A DNA stretch of 64,000 nucleotides from Sphagnum magellanicum. Its lineage: Eukaryota > Streptophyta > Sphagnopsida > Sphagnales > Sphagnaceae. Positions within the stretch are counted from its first letter, which is position 1. Every line of letters starts with the position of its first letter. The translations under genes were made by a program, and so were the position numbers. The notes under the pieces were generated by a model, which ran no database searches, was not told where the DNA came from, and saw only the letters and a list, made by a program, of their open reading frames with translations. The stretch is from the NCBI GenBank assembly GCA_021904315.1, contig CM038925.1:4342501-4406500 (forward strand). Direction: 5' to 3'. Below are positions 47,584 through 58,919 of this stretch, in pieces.

Positions 47584-50500
47584 GATATTGGTTATTATAT
47601 TAAAAGTAATGAGATACAAAACAAAAACATGTTACAATGTTATTCCATACATCCACTAGTGCTTTCAATGGTTTGTCCTCATGCACATCTAACTACTTAT
47701 GGATATACATTTAATTAATTAAATTTGTTGTGAGTGTTAACGTATTTGGTTACTAATTAAACATTGTATTGCTTGCAGTTAGAATGATTAATTTGACTTC
47801 ATTGTAGTGGTCAATATACACAAATTTTCAAGAAATTTGTTTTCTATTTCTTATTTCAAAACTTTGACATTATCCATGGCCATGTCAAGCGAAAACATGA
47901 AATGAATTCAATTTCAATGGCTATTTTTCATTCATTTCTAATAACATATGGTTTTTGATTTCTAAAATAAATGTTTTATTGTTGTCAAATTGTGAGATTA
48001 ACTTTTAATTTGAAATGATAACATTTGCTTCATAGATGACTACCTTTGCATTATTTAGTAGGATGTTGATACCCAAAATAGTAATTACATATTCCTTTTG
48101 GATGAGTATGCAATTGGATTTATTTTTAGTTGAGTATCAAATCCCATTGCCAACTCTTATCGTTTAGTGATGCAACACATTTCAAATCTTTAAGGATGGT
48201 ATCAACATTTTTTAGTATGATATTATTAACAATCCTTAAATGTATATTGATTTGCTTATAGGAGTTGCTTTGGAGTTACCAAGGTCATTTTGTTGTTCAA
48301 AATATAGTAGGTTCAATTTCTTGTAGATCCAATTTCTAAGATTTTTTTCTTGGTTTATTATGCCTTCATATCATGAATTAGAGTTCTTCCAATATAATTT
48401 TAAATAATTGAATTCCCTTGTATTCTTTTTTGTTGTCATCTTTCTGCAATTTCATCTTCTTTCTTGCTCTATTTTCATATTTTGTGTTATTCTACAAATG
48501 ACAACATTCCATTTTGGGGAAAATCCGATTTCACCATTTTGGTGGGTGATTCAAAAGTTGTGTAAGTCATAGAAAAATGTTTGTTGCAATGTTTGGGCTT
48601 ATGGCTGATTCTATACACGCCTTTATGGATGTTGTTTTCAATGATAGTAAGAAAATGATTAAGGAGATCTACCAAGTTTCGGTCTCTATGGATTTTTTCA
48701 TGATAGTAATAAAATGATTAAGGAGATTCACCAAGTTTCAGTCTTTGGAAGTAATGGATTGCATTGATTGGTCATGACTACTAGTTATATAATTGTAAGG
48801 GAACAATTGTTTAAACATTCTTAGGACATGAATATAACTCCAAAGACTACAACATCCATTGCCAATGACACATTTCATGATGTGCATGTTAAGCAATAAC
48901 ATAATGATGATTCAAGGCTAGTCCCTTTGTCAAAATTGATTTTCAATGATTTGTGCGATTCATTTGATGAAGATGTGGGGTTTTTTTTTTTTTTGGCTTC
49001 CAAACCTATTGTTTCGCATTCTTGTAGGCTTCTTTTTCTTCCAACTTCCCTTTCAAGATGAAGATTCTTGGAACAATCGTGAATCCCAACAACTCTAATG
49101 TTGTTAATGTCCCCAAATGTTTTAAAACAATGTCTTTCACCCCCAATGCTTCAAATGAGTTGAGGACATTAAATTGTAACACTATCAACATGCAAAATGT
49201 TTTTTGCTTTTTGAAGAATTTTGATGGAGACATCCTTTTAGAACTTTCATCGTTGTGTCAACTCACATGCCATTCTAGTCAAATGTAAAGGATGGATAGA
49301 AAGTTCGACGACCATGTTTAGTGCAAGGTGAAGATGACCATCATTAAATATGATTTTGGATTGGGTATCCAAATTAGCAAATGCTTGGGCCACTTGTGAT
49401 GTGAAAATAACACTTGTGACTAGGTTGGTTGATCTAGTTCTCAAAATGAAGTAGCTTGGAATGGCAACTTGATTCAACTTCCATGTAGTGACCAATTTAG
49501 TGTTTCATAGTCAATGATAGTTGCAAATTTTGCAATTCTTGGGAGGAAGTTTCATTGGCAAGAAAATAAGTTTGTCCAAAAGGGAATGGTGTTGACTTGA
49601 TACTTAATAAGCATAATTAAACATTGATGAATGCAACACTTGAATTGTACATTTTTTTAATAACTTGCTATTAAAAAATTAGGTATATTGATGCAAGTTA
49701 GTGCATTGGTTCTTGATGATATGGCAAGATATGTGAAAACATCTCAATAGAGACAAGAGCTAAATGCATCAGACAATCTTTTTGGGACAAAATCCCTTGA
49801 AAGAGTTGATGCAAGAGACATGCAAACACTTTAAACATTATCCTATTCTATCCATTGGGATAAATAGATGTAGTGGAGACAAAGCTAGGTGGGATGAAAA
49901 TCAAGGAGACTTTGGAAGTAGGGAGCCTTATTGTAATCATAGAAGCACAACTAATGTTCAAAACAACAAAGCCAATGCCTATGATACAACCCAATACTAG
50001 TGGGTTAAAACTTGGACATGCCGGCCAGTACTTTTTTCCCAATATCTATGAGTGTGGTTTTTATTTCCCTATAGAGAGAACATTGCTGAGTTTTTACAGT
50101 GCTAATTTATTTGCCAAGGCATAGTGTGATCTCTTGCACAAAAAAAAATCCCTAAAGGGCAACTTTGTTTTAATCAAAATTTGTGGGTTATTCATAGAAG
50201 GCCCAAGGAAGTATGCGTTGTGCACTATGTATATGTTTTTTTGTTTGTCAATCACAATAACAACAATAAAAGAAGAAGAACATTAAATAATAATAATAAT
50301 TCAAGCCTTACCTTTACATGCTTTGGTTGTATGTATCATTTTTTCATGTATACCCACTATTGACTCTTCATGTACATGCACCACTAGAGCCACTGCTTTG
50401 TTTCAAAACTCTAAAATAAAACACCTATTTTCATTTTTTGGTAATACCAAAATAAAAAGAAGAGAACACAAGAAGAAGAAAGTTTTTTTCCCCCAAAAAA

Positions 50501-51532
50501 ACACAAATACACATTACTCAAAACCTCACACACAAATTTTTTTTTGTCTATCAATCATGACAACAAGACTAAAAAAAGAAAAACATTAGGTTTGACGAAG
50601 GACTTTATGAACATCACCATATTCTACAAGGAAGAAGACTAAAAAAAAGATGTTTTGGTTGCAAATTGAAAACAATGTAAGGAAGAAGCATCTGTTGCTA
50701 CTATATCATTAGTGGGGCTTTTTTTTTTCACTTCAACATTGCAATTAGAATTTCAAATAGAAACAAATGACTTTCATGGTTCTAAAGTTAACATCTTAAC
50801 TAGATAGACAATTTCCTTTCACTTAATTTTGGGAACTTCATTTCAACATTTCAATCAAGATTTGAGATAGAAACAACTTATGTGGATAACTTTGGAATTG
50901 CCATTCTTGGCTGCTAAAATAGGTTGTTTACACAAAGATCAATTAAATGATGAACTAACCCTCGTACACCCTACCTGTCAAAACTATTCTTAGCCTATGC
51001 ACATGACACAAAAACAAGGTTAATGACAAGCCAATGCGGGCTAATATGCCTGATATTAGCTTATCAGCGCAACGATCATGTAGAAGTGAACCTCTTGATC
51101 ATTTCGCAATAGTTTTGCGTGAGTTTGATGGTGGGTGCGACATGAGCACAATGAATAACGAAAGGATGAATAATGAAAGGAATTTCTTACCTCATGACTA
51201 AAAAAACCATTAAACTTATTAGGGCTGTGAAAAATGGCGTAGTGCCCATAGAAAACCCAGAGACTGTAAAGAACAAAATTCATTTTAAAAACTCTAGAGA
51301 GTAAAGATTGTCAAAAAAGTCCAAAGAACATAGAGCTCAATGCTTAGTACATTTGACATCATGAGTTCTCCTTGCAATGCATTTGCAAGAGCTTGCCCAC
51401 CTATAGTAGCTCATGTAGCAGTTCATCCATTTTCCATAGTTCCACATTCCTCCCCTATGAATGTGGGGGAGCATCTACCTTATAGTTTTTAGGTTACTTG
51501 CTTGATGGGTAAGAAGAAGTCTTGCATCACAT
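45581..51532. other. VAP27 3' flank and AT-rich intergenic DNA
   Basis: No gene was recognised. The first few hundred bases are probably VAP27 3' UTR. It includes two imperfect tandem copies of about 80 bp at 46860-47015, a (TA)n run at 47550-47581 and a two-copy repeat at 48625-48746. 48.5-50 kb contains short coding-like fragments that might be old retroelement remnants, but I cannot identify a domain. Confidence 0.55.
48625..48746. repeat. about 60-bp tandem duplication
   Basis: Two adjacent copies (48625-48687 and 48688-48746) share ATGATAGTAA, AAAATGATTAAGGAGAT and CACCAAGTTTC-type words, differing by substitutions and a 4-base length change. Confidence 0.8.
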
Positions 51533-52243
51533 GTGGAGGAGACAAAGGCTTTGGAATTAGGGTTTTCCAAAGAAGATGTGGTAGGCAAAAAAGAACATGT
51601 TGGGAGATCATGGACAAATGCTAGTTTTTTGTGCTTGTTAAACCTTGTGGAGAAATATTGGGGATATAATTGCAAGCCATCTAAGGAGAGCAATTGGAAA
51701 ACATTCGTAGATGCTATGAATGCAAATTTTCCAAATGATGTGCGATGGAATTGGAAGCAAGTTCAAGACAAGTGGAACAAAATGAAGAAGATCTATGAAA
51801 CATAAAAGAATAAGATTGAGGTAACTAGTGCATCTCCATTTGATTGGCCATGGTTTGAACGTTTTGACAACATTTTTTCTAGTATTGCCACAATAAATGG
51901 CATACCTAATGCCATAGATCAAGGTGTGAGTGTGATGAATTCTGATATTGAAGTTATGAATGTTAATGATGAAGAGGATGTCCAAACACTTCAAATGCCC
52001 AGTAGATGTAAGAGACAAACTCCTATGTTTGAAGATGACAATACAAATGTTGGAACTACCTTATTAGTTAATTTTGATAGCCTTACAACTAGGGCATGCA
52101 AGTTACTTAGTGTGCAAGGGAAACCTAATAAGAAGCTAGAGAGGAAAAGGAAGTGGTTGTCCATAGTTTCATCTACAATTGCAGATGCCATTAATAATTT
52201 CACACATGTGATGAAAGACATTGAATTAAAAAAATGGAGATGA
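51533..52243 (+). pseudogene. Harbinger SANT/Myb-like DNA-binding protein, one in-frame stop
   Basis: A single frame of 237 codons is broken only by TAA at 51803-51805. The N-terminal trihelix/SANT-like region has conserved tryptophans: GRSWTNASFLCLLNLVEKYW, then SNWKTFVDAMN, WNWKQVQDKWNKMKKIYE, and SPFDWPWFERFD after the stop. A C-terminal basic segment (KLERKRKWLS) precedes the final TGA. In this superfamily the partner protein binds element ends and helps import the transposase. The single stop suggests recent inactivation. Confidence 0.75.
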
Positions 52244-52382
52244 CAAAATTCATCACATTTCAAATGTTGCAAAATGAAGAGAAATGCAAACAAATGATGA
52301 TACAAGGTCAATTGCAGTTGGTTGCTTTGTTTATAAATGTGTTGAAACAAAAGACCACAAATGGTAGTGGTAGTAGTGGCAA

Positions 52383-53923
52383 TCTTATATATTAAAGCTA
52401 CAATGTTTGTCTGTTTGTCTGTTCGGGCAGTTTCCAGGCACTGCCCGGACCTTTGTTTTTTTGTTTTTTTTGATGGGTTTTGTTTTCTGTGTCAGTTAAA
52501 CTGCCCGGACCTTTGTTTTTTTGTTTTTTTTAATGGGTTTTGTTTTCTGTGTCAGTTAAACTGCCCGGACCTTTGTTTTTTTTTTTGATGGGTTTTGTTT
52601 TCTATGTCAGTTAAACTGCCCGGACCTTTGTTTTTTGTTTTTTTTTTTGATGGGTTTTGTTTTCTGTGTCAGTTAAATTGCGATAGTTCCTAAATAACTG
52701 TCCGTTCGTCTGTGAAAGAAAGCGAGCGTTTTGCAACGTTTTGCTGGCGATGGTGGGGGATCAGAGAAGGAGTGAGAGAGCAAAAAGTTTCTGAGATTTC
52801 TTTTCAGCAACAAGAGAATTTTTTGCAGCACCCAGATAATTCTTTGCAGCAAGAAGAGGCTTTGTTTATAGCTATAAAAGAATTTGTTTGCAGCAGCAAG
52901 AAATTTTATTTACAGCAACAAGAGATTTTCTTTGCAACAGCAAAAGATTGGAACTTCAAAGAAAGAATTCAGAGAGCATGAAGTGTTTCATCCTCCGCAA
53001 CCAAAGGGAAGGACACAAATGAGAGCAAGACGAATTGAATTTCTTGAAACTAAAGCCATCCAAAGTGCGTACCAGATCGAAGAAAAGACACGCACATTTC
53101 CAAACCCCGAGTGATTTCCGGGGTGTGCTCAACCAAATTTTTGCAACAACAAAAACATACTCCACGTGCGGCTTCACTCATCGAAATCATAGCTGCAAAA
53201 ACAACAACCTGAAAAGGACAAATCCTTTGCTTCAATAGCCGAGTGCAGGCCTAATTTTGGTAATGCCCTCCCACCAAGATTGTAACATAAATCTGCTTTC
53301 AAATCAGATTTTCAAATCTGTGAGTTGAATAGCAATTACAACACCTGAGTTTGAAAACCCTAAATAGAGATATGAATCAAACAGGAACTGCAGCTATTTG
53401 TGCTTAGGAAATTCAACATTGAAACATTTCATTCCAACGGCACTGGCCAAGATCAGCAACAACACTAATGATGGTCTCAGAGTTGAGACCATGAACACAC
53501 CCATCTTTCCTCCCACTTCTGCAGCAACTTGGAGTGACATGACTACAGTGGTGGGTACAACAAATCAAGCTTCCTCCTTGACAGCAGGAACAAGAAGAAA
53601 AAATCTTATACCTCCACTCAACATGTTTTCTTGGTGCAGAAACTTTCTCAAGAAACTTCCTTTAAGAAGATTTGAAATTCAGAAATCTATAGCGAAATCG
53701 GAAACACAGACAGAAACAACGGAGGATTGAAGCAAAGTTTTCTGACAGTCCAGTGCTTTTCAGCCACGATTCTGTTCCAGAAATCGATTTCCTTTGCAGT
53801 CATACACAGAACAGGTTGCAATTCTTGGTCTTGCGCATGCAAATCTGAAGGAAGGAAAGACTTCATTCCCATTCATTTTTGGGGAAGCTCGACGGGTGCA
53901 TTATGCACCAGGTTCACATTAGT
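52383..53923 (+). mobile_element. candidate non-autonomous Helitron inserted in the Harbinger element
   Basis: The 5' end reads A|TCTTATATATTAAAGC, close to plant Helitron starts (TC plus TATTAAA-like). Near the 3' end a perfect hairpin GGTGCAT-T-ATGCACC (53895-53909) is followed after nine bases by TTAGT and then a T, resembling the Helitron hairpin plus CTRRT|T end with C changed to T. Insertion between A and T with no target duplication fits the mechanism. It codes for no Rep/helicase. Interior features are a 60-bp minisatellite and a Gln/CAGCAA-rich stretch (52780-52950). Both ends are short signals, so this is an inference. Confidence 0.5.
52441..52678. repeat. about 60-bp minisatellite, four copies
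   Basis: Units start CTGCCCGGACCTTTG at 52441, 52501, 52561 and 52616, each with a T-rich middle, GATGGGTTTTGTTTTCT and GTGTCAGTTAAA. Units 1 and 2 are 60 bases; later ones vary in T-run length. Confidence 0.95.
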
Positions 53924-54025
53924 TGATTAAAAGGAGTTAATTATGACAATTGATTTTGATTTATATTTCCATTTGTGAGAATAAAAACTTGAATTTCATT
54001 TCAAAATTCATCTTATATTACTTTG

Positions 54026-55200
54026 TCATGTTACAATTGGATTTTCAATCATCCATTGTTCAAAAAAATCTCTCTTTAATCTTTCACCTTTTACTTTTGC
54101 TTGCTTTCCTTTTTTAATAGTAGGTAATCTATTAACACCAAACCCCATTAAGTTGTCACCTCTTATTTTTGCATTTGCCAATTTAAGCTCCAATGCACCC
54201 CACATTTCACAATAGTTGTGAAGTACACAACAAGCAATTGTAATTGGTAATGTTTTATCAACTCTAGAATTAAAATGTTTCGAAATTCTCCATCTATTTT
54301 TCAAATAACCAAATGCATTTTCTATGACCACCCTCCTTAAATTCATGTTGGAATCATATCTTGTCTTGTCCACATTTGTAGGATTATGAATCTTGCAATT
54401 TTTTTGTAAGTGGGTAAATTGGATAAATTGCATCACCAATTAAAAATGGAATGCATATCATACCTTGAATAGTAACAACTGATTCTTGGAAAATTTCCCT
54501 AGACCTCAATTGTGCATATAGCCTACATCTTTTGAACTGCCCACCATCCTATACCCCTCCAGGTTGGCTAGCACAAACATTCCAAAAGATTTTGTTTGCA
54601 TCACACACGGCTTGCAACACAATACTATGGAACTTTTTCCTATTGAAAAAATCACCAATAGCAAGTGTAACTTTCTTGCTTGGAAGGTTTGCCAAAAGAA
54701 TGTGAATTCCATCTATAGCTCCACAAATGTTAGGTATACCTATAAGATTTTCAAAACAAATAATGACGTCCTTCAAGTGTTGACATGAAGGAATACTAAT
54801 GTATTTGCTAAACAATTTGTTTTTGTCAATTAGCACATCACAAACAATGTCAACATATTTTCTAATTGTTGATGCACCCACATTGAATCGATCAACCATA
54901 AGTGTAGCACTAAATCCATGAGCAAATCGATAGATCAATAGCCACAATCTTTTTAATTTCTAATTGTGGCCTAACGGGGGGTTTAAACAACTTGATTGCA
55001 AAAAATGTGTCAACTGGAAAATTAGGTTATTAAAAGTTTCAAAACTCACTCTATAATGCAACAAAAATTTCCTATCTCTTATTTCAGGTGTGGTATGCCA
55101 TGCATTGGTTTCCACAAGGTCCTAATGCGTGTATTGTTTAGGTTCTTTCCACCAAAAACGTGATGGATGTCTCCTCCCATTCACACCAGCCAAAAGCATT
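54026..55200 (-). pseudogene. PIF/Harbinger DDE transposase (HARBI1-like), frameshifted
   Basis: Reading right to left, the N-terminal region (about 55195-54970) gives VNGRRHPSRFWW, then WHTTPEIRDRKFLLHYRVSF, with stops. The core 54947-54549 gives VGASTIRKYV, LKDVIICFENLIGIPNICGA with IDG (first Asp), and FNRKKFHSIVLQAVCDA. An in-frame TAG near 54548 is followed by DGGQFKR and LIGDAIYP (second Asp). A frameshift near 54440 leads to 54439-54026 with VIENAFGYLKNRWRIS (catalytic Glu) and TIACCVLHNYCE. The three catalytic acidic residues of the DDE_4 transposase fold are therefore still visible, but the frame is broken by several stops and at least one shift. Confidence 0.85.
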
Positions 55201-55428
55201 GGAAAGACATTGAACTTATTATACTCCCATCTAAACTGAAAAGCACGTTATGCACTTTAGATTTAGATGTTGCACAATCCCCCAATGTAACAGAAAGTAA
55301 CATCCAAACGAGAAATACTTGTCCAAGTGAGACTAGATCCATGATCACAAATTTTGAAAAACAACACAAAATAACCCTAAAATAATGAAATGCTCTAAAA
55401 GAGTCCCAAAACAATGCAAATTCACCCC

Positions 55429-55429
<1 letters not shown>

Positions 55430-55464
<35 letters not shown>
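55430..55464 (+). repeat. 35-base poly(A) run
   Basis: An uninterrupted A run lies between the transposase remnant and the CWC25 promoter. It could be a retroposition tail, but I see no associated retrogene on its 5' side. Confidence 0.85.
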
Positions 55465-55466
<2 letters not shown>

Positions 55467-55656
55467 TCTACAAACCGATTAAAATTCTTTAAAGCATCCT
55501 TTATACTCTTGAAAAAAAATAGAAAAAAAAAATAGTGACCACAACTAAACAAAACTTGAGAGAATGAGAGCTGCTCTAGACCTGCGTGTAGATTCCGTAA
55601 AAAAGTCCATTTTACTAAAGCAGGGCAGTGCATGGGCAGTGTGTGGCTGCCCTGGG

Positions 55657-55738
55657 CCAGCGGATAGCCCGGGTTGAGCGGCCCACTTCAGGCAAATATG
55701 CCTGCCCTGACCGCTGCATGTGCCCAGGCTATCTGCCC
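55657..55738. repeat. imperfect GC-rich inverted repeat upstream of CWC25
   Basis: The centre is CAGGCA-AATA-TGCCTG (55689-55704). Outer arms pair loosely: GGATAGCCCGGG near 55661-55672 against CCCAGGCTATCTG near 55723-55735, and GAGCGG against CCGCTG. It is a GC-rich island in AT-rich DNA and could be a short foldback element or a promoter structure. Confidence 0.55.
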
Positions 55739-55889
55739 GTCTGGGTTGCGTGGAGAACTCGAGTTAGGGTTCGAGTTAGGGCTTGATGGCTCTCTTCCCT
55801 TCTCAGAGCGCTTGTTGTGGCCCGTCTCTCGTCGTATTCTGCAGTGAGGTCTTCTGCAGAGGTGATCACCGGGTTTGAGGCTGTTGGCG

Positions 55890-58800
55890 ATGGCTTTGAA
55901 GTTTCTGAACAAGAAGGGATGGCACACAGGAAGTCTGAGGAACATCGAGACGGTCTGGAAAGCGGAGCAGAAGCATGAGGCGGAGCAAAAGAAGTTGGAA
56001 GAATTGAAGAAACAGATCAATGACGAGCGTGAAGCTTCGGAGTTTCGTCTCCTCCAAGAACAAGCCGGCTTGGCCCCGTAAGCAGCTTCTTGGAATGATT
56101 TTCCTCTTTGCGCAGTCTTTTTCGCCCATCCTTCTTGTAGTCTTGCCGAAAGGAATCATCTACTGTTCGATTCTTGTTTAAGCCTGCCGTTTGGCCCCTC
56201 TCTATTTCTACCTTCTTTTATCCTTCCTCTACATCCACCGGAGATTTTCTTCCTCGGACTTTGATGATGGAGTTGTTGCAATTAGGTTGTACTTTTGTGA
56301 TGCAGATCGGCAAGCTCCCTTTCTTGCATGTAGTTTTTCCTATTTCGGATTTATCATGGATCCTTGCACGAAGCAGGGCGGCAACAAAGGTGCTGTTCAA
56401 TATGTGAAATATTTCAGAGACTGCATACTTTGGGGGCCTTTGCTATGTGTTGTTAGGGTACCAAGCGCTCTACACATAGAGATCTCTGTGAAGCTGCAGC
56501 TTGAATTCATCTGTGGGCTTTGCAGCAGAGCACCCAAACTATGTCACAATCTAGTGATTACTAGCTTTCAGGAGGTCTTCAACTAGACAAATTTGTATAT
56601 ACTACTATTCATACATTCTCCTCCTCATTGTTACAATTCATGCATAGTACAATTTTCAGATCTGCAAGATCTCATGGCAGTTCTGTTGTGATGCTTATTC
56701 AGATCAAAGTCCACCCAGTGCTCAGGCCATGAGAGTCTGGTTCACCAAGTTGCAAAGCCATTGTACTATAAGCTGGACTGGAACTATGGAAACTTCTTAT
56801 TCATGATTTAGTTGCACGTTTTTGACCCTAAGCTTAGTACCCTATATGGAAACAATTTTCATTGAAGGGTGTATAGATATGGAAGTTGTGTGAGGTATTG
56901 ATGCCAATCTTAAATTTGCAGGAGGCAGGAGCGATTGGAGTTTCTGTATGATGCAGGGCTACAAGTTGGAAAGACTTCATCAACAGATGAATACCTTTTG
57001 GGAAAGCCTGTGGAGGTTGCCGCAGAGGAGAATCAAATTTCCAAGGTATTAGATTCATACTGTTACTCTCACCTATTAGTCTTTGGCCCGGATCATTACC
57101 TGAGACACAGGCTGTTTTAAAGTCTTGATTTCTGGGAACTTTTAGAGTGCGAGTAGTCCTCATTTTCATACATGCCAGGACAAGGGGTTCCATTTGGAAT
57201 TCGTAGTTCAGATGGGGGGCTTTTACATATGAGACTGGTTGCTCTGATTGGGATAGTCCCGTGAGAAAAAAAAAACTTACACTGTCTGGTGAGCTCTGGT
57301 TTGTTTCAATCCTCCAGATACTTTTGTATTGCTGCTGGTTCTTTGTCTCCACTCTCTCTAGAAGATTCTGACAGCCCTTCACAAATGCTTGTCTATGGTA
57401 ATCAGGTAGCATCAGCACCTGGTTCATTGTTTGTTGAGGAGAAACCAGTGTCTGCAAATGATACATGGAGGAAGTTGCATTCAGATCCACTGTTGTTGAT
57501 CAGGCAGCAAGAGCAAGCAGCATTAGCACGTATCAAAAACAATCCTGTCAAAATGGAACAATTAAGAAAAGAGGTACAGTCCCTTCTCCATTTTGATTGT
57601 AGTTAGTATTTAGAGTATGGCTGCCTGATACATTCTGTTTCCTCACCCACTCCACCTGTGTCCTTGCATTCCTCTTGCTCTTCCCAACTGAAGCATGGGA
57701 TCTATGGACATGGCTAGGGCAGGTGTAGTTTCATTACAGCAATTACTTGCTCTTCCATAGTTATTTTGCTCCTGCATGCATTTCATTGCCTTGTCACAAC
57801 TCTTGTTGTGATGTGCAGGTGGAGATGAAGAAGAAAGCTAAAGAGGACAAGAAAAGGAAGAAAGAGGCCAAACAGCAACATAAAGACAAAAATCGAAAGA
57901 AAAGACATAGGAGCAGCAGTGAGGAGTCCTCAGAACCTGACCAGAGTAGAGCAAGATCTGGTAGTGCCAACTACCATGACATTGGGACCAGAAAACGGGA
58001 AATTTACACTCACAGCAATAAGCAGGATAACTATGGAGACACACCCAATGGAAGATCACCTGACCCTAGAGATAGGAGACATAACATCAACCGATCAGAT
58101 AATGCACATGACATACATGGTAACAGTGATCGAAAGGGCAGGCATGGCCATCCAGCAGATGCATATGATGATGGATACCAAAGACACAGAGATGACCGCA
58201 TAGAGGGTGTTGACCGAAAACGTAGCAGGCATTACTATCCAGAAGATGCATATGCTATTGGTGACAGAAAACATAGAGATGGCCATATAGAGGATGCGGG
58301 GGATTTAAGGTCAAATGATGGTGGCAGTCAAAGGGAGAGGCATGGCCACTCAGTGAATGCACATCATTCAGAGTCACTTGACAGGGAGAAGAATCAAAGG
58401 TCTGGCTCATTCCGGGATTCAAGGGAGCCAAAATTACAGGCTAAGGATCATTTGCACAGCTCAATGGGAGGATGTTCAAAAGACATAGCAGGAAGTAGGG
58501 AGAATGACCACTCTGGTGTGATGGTGGGTAAGCGTCTGTCTGAGCAGAATCAAGAGATTGGTACTGGAGAGGCAGTTCTGCACGCTCAGCTGCCACCCAG
58601 GCCCACTCCAAGGGCAAAACATAAAGCGGCTCCAATGTCTGATGCTGAGAGAGCAGCTCGTCTTTTGGAAATGCAGGACAATGCTGACCTACATGAAGAG
58701 CAAAGGTGGCATCGCTTGAAACATGCAGCAGATGCTGATATTGCTGAGTTAAAGAAAACTTCAGAAATAAAGCCGAATCAGGATTTCATGCTAGACACTC

Positions 58801-58919
58801 AACGGAATATGTATGGAACAGACAAAAATGGCACATCTACTCTTGAAAAGGGTGTCAAAAGGCGTGCCCACTTTCATGAGAGATCTGGTGCTGAAGAGAG
58901 GAATGCCTTCCGAAGATGA
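55890..58919 (+). CDS. CWC25: pre-mRNA splicing factor CWC25 homologue, complete
   Basis: Four exons: 55890-56077, 56922-57045, 57406-57573, 57819-58919; all GT-AG and in phase, 526 aa. CWC25 joins the spliceosome just before or during the first transesterification and stabilises the branch helix. The N-terminal CIR/CWC25 domain is MALKFLNKKGWHTGSLRNIE, then VWKAEQKHEAEQKKLEELKK and LQEQAGLAPRQERLEFLYDA. The family motif NDTWRKLHSDPLLLIRQQEQ and ARIKNNPVKMEQLRKE follow in exon 3. Exon 4 is a highly basic Lys-rich then Arg/Asp/His/Ser-rich region (about 165-420) with loosely repeated RxxHxxDAYxxGDRKHRD-type blocks. The conserved C-terminus is MSDAERAARLLEMQDNADLH, then EEQRWHRLK. For exon 3 I chose the acceptor at 57404-57405 because earlier AG sites put stops in frame. 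Confidence 0.94.

Larger units (their letters stand above)
51533..55200. mobile_element. PIF/Harbinger-like DNA transposon, decayed and interrupted
   Basis: Two hallmark genes of the PIF/Harbinger superfamily face each other: a SANT/Myb-like DNA-binding ORF on the plus strand (51533-52243) and a DDE transposase on the minus strand (about 55200-54026). Between them lies a 1.54-kb segment with Helitron-like ends (52383-53923). Terminal inverted repeats and the 3-bp target duplication were not located, so the true limits extend beyond the coordinates given. Confidence 0.8.

Noticed and set aside
48487-49950. Possible LTR-retroelement protease or gag remnants
   Set aside because: Some phrases seemed suggestive but I could not find a DTG/DSG motif, RT or integrase, and no LTRs were seen.
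55181-55633. 150-codon minus-strand open frame with Phe runs
   Set aside because: Created by reading the poly(A) tract in reverse, giving poly-Phe; the rest overlaps the Harbinger remnant in a different frame.
56174-56586. Open frames of 77 and 131 codons in CWC25 intron 1
   Set aside because: They lie between well-phased exons and show no recognisable motif.
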